DNA from: JBPYFK01 sp051984675
GTDB taxonomy: Bacteria; Actinomycetota; Actinomycetes; Mycobacteriales; Pseudonocardiaceae
Direction: 5' to 3'
DNA length: 5,163 nucleotides
Assembly: GCA_051984675.1 (NCBI GenBank)
Contig: JBPYFK010000054.1
Coordinates: 1 to 5,163, forward strand
In this document: piece by piece, positions 4,640 through 5,163 of the stretch
Layout of the letters: the number at the start of each line of letters is the position of its first letter
Numbering within the stretch: position 1 is the first letter of the stretch
Notes under the pieces: model-generated
Told to the model about the DNA's origin: nothing
Database searches by the model: none
Seen by the model: the letters and a program-made list of their open reading frames with translations, nothing else
Program-made: the position numbers and the translations under genes

Positions 4640-4930
4640 TTTATGAAATCCGAACGCCGTCTCCTGCTCGGAGACCTCGATGTGCGTGCATGGCATCCCG
4701 CTTTCTAGGGAGGATGTAGGAAGCACGCCGCCGGGGTCCGGGGCAGCGGTAGATCAACACTACGCTGACCCGGCAGCCCAAGCCCAGTCTTGATGTGCAC
4801 GTGCGTTCCTGGACTGAGCAACCAAGCTCGCGCGCACACGCTCGGGAACGGCGAGCCGGCAGCATGAAACCGCAGATCAGACCTGGTGGCCGAGTTTTGA
4901 AACCCCACACGCACATGACACAGTGGCGTT
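4640..4930. other. Gap without a supported gene
   Basis: No convincing reading frame is seen here. The one minus ORF that fills most of it (4641-4916) encodes a Cys- and Arg-rich sequence without protein-like pattern and has no ribosome binding site. A small hairpin, GTCTCC (4659-4664) with GGAGAC (4670-4675), is present. The last bases must hold the promoter or leader of the DUF309 gene, but no clear -10/-35 pair stands out. Confidence 0.4.
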
Positions 4931-5163
4931 ATGGATCAACGCGATCGGGATCCGCAGGGCCGGGCTCGTAACGCCCGCCCGCGTGACGGGCTTGGGCGTC
5001 CGCTGCCGTATGGCAGCCCTGGCGTAGAACCCATCGACGAGGATCTCGTCCTCGCTCCGGAGGACAGCCTCGCCCTTGCTCAGCAGCTTCTCGACGACGG
5101 CCGACCATTCCACGCGCATGAGGTACTCGAAGCTGCCTGGAAGAGCGGTCCTGATGGCGAACG
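4931..5163 (+). CDS. DUF309 domain protein (3' partial)
   Basis: The frame opens at ATG 4931 and is still open at the window end, giving 77 codons. The sequence is that of actinobacterial DUF309 proteins: a basic N-terminus 'DRDPQGRARNARPRDGLGRP' (residues 5-24), 'LPYGSPGVE', then a helix 'EDSLALAQQLLDDGRPFHAHEVLEAAWK' (in all about 45-72) containing the family's conserved 'HAHEV.E..W' motif, where the two histidines and the glutamate are thought to matter for function. The biochemical role is unknown. The start is forced: an in-frame TGA lies at 4916-4918 and no other ATG, GTG or TTG occurs between it and 4931. No good ribosome binding site is seen, so initiation may be leaderless or weak. 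Confidence 0.85.
   Translation, partial: MDQRDRDPQGRARNARPRDGLGRPLPYGSPGVEPIDEDLVLAPEDSLALAQQLLDDGRPFHAHEVLEAAWKSGPDGE

Noticed and set aside
4641..4916. 91-aa minus-strand ORF (and an overlapping 69-aa frame)
   Set aside because: Cys/Arg-rich noise, no domain, no ribosome binding site.
4877..5119. 80-aa minus-strand ORF
   Set aside because: Antisense shadow of the DUF309 gene.
1..5163. CRISPR array, tRNA or rRNA genes, toxin-antitoxin pairs
   Set aside because: No regularly spaced direct repeats, no cloverleaf or rRNA signature and no recognisable toxin-antitoxin motifs were seen on either strand.

Overview
The window looks like accessory chromosome from a high-GC actinobacterium, most likely of the order Mycobacteriales (Mycobacterium, Rhodococcus or Gordonia type). 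Four things suggest this: the GC-rich third codon positions, the closest family resemblances (an IS3-type transposase common in that group, a Rv2629-like baeRF protein, CsbD, DUF2795 and DUF309 proteins), GTG/TTG starts, and two promoters of the actinobacterial SigF/SigB form (GTTT-N16-GGGTA). The genus cannot be fixed from the sequence alone.

Layout. Positions 1-~1152 are the right part of an IS3-family insertion sequence: the end of orfA, then orfB with an intact D-D-(35)-E catalytic triad, joined by a GGGAAAA slippery heptamer and an ATGA overlap. The element stops about 4 bases before the -35 box of a near-perfect stress-sigma promoter (1156-1181). That promoter reads into a two-gene unit: a 72-residue unknown protein (1297-1515) and a 344-residue baeRF/Vms1-type release-factor-fold protein (1570-2604). 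A 7-bp hairpin lies in the 5' UTR and another between the two genes. Six bases after the baeRF stop begins a decayed, truncated IS630-family transposase on the minus strand (about 2610-2953). The following stretch (about 2950-3264) has no gene that I can support, but holds a 12-base palindrome and a 17-bp hairpin.

A CsbD-like stress protein (3265-3465, minus) and a DUF2795 protein (3843-4169, plus) are divergently arranged. A second GTTT-N16-GGGTA promoter (3726-3751) points at the DUF2795 gene. A doubtful 80-residue minus ORF (3556-3798) lies between them. From 4170 to 4930 the content is poor: a small ORF with a good ribosome binding site (4281-4430), conflicting ORFs on both strands, and a long stable hairpin (4593-4635). 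At the right edge a DUF309 gene starts at 4931 and runs out of the window.

Taken together, the native genes look like a set of general-stress or stationary-phase genes (baeRF2, CsbD, DUF2795), at least two units of which share the same alternative-sigma promoter architecture. Two IS elements have landed around them. No complete new system is proven. The best candidate for something undescribed is the 72-aa/baeRF2 pair under the stress-type promoter.
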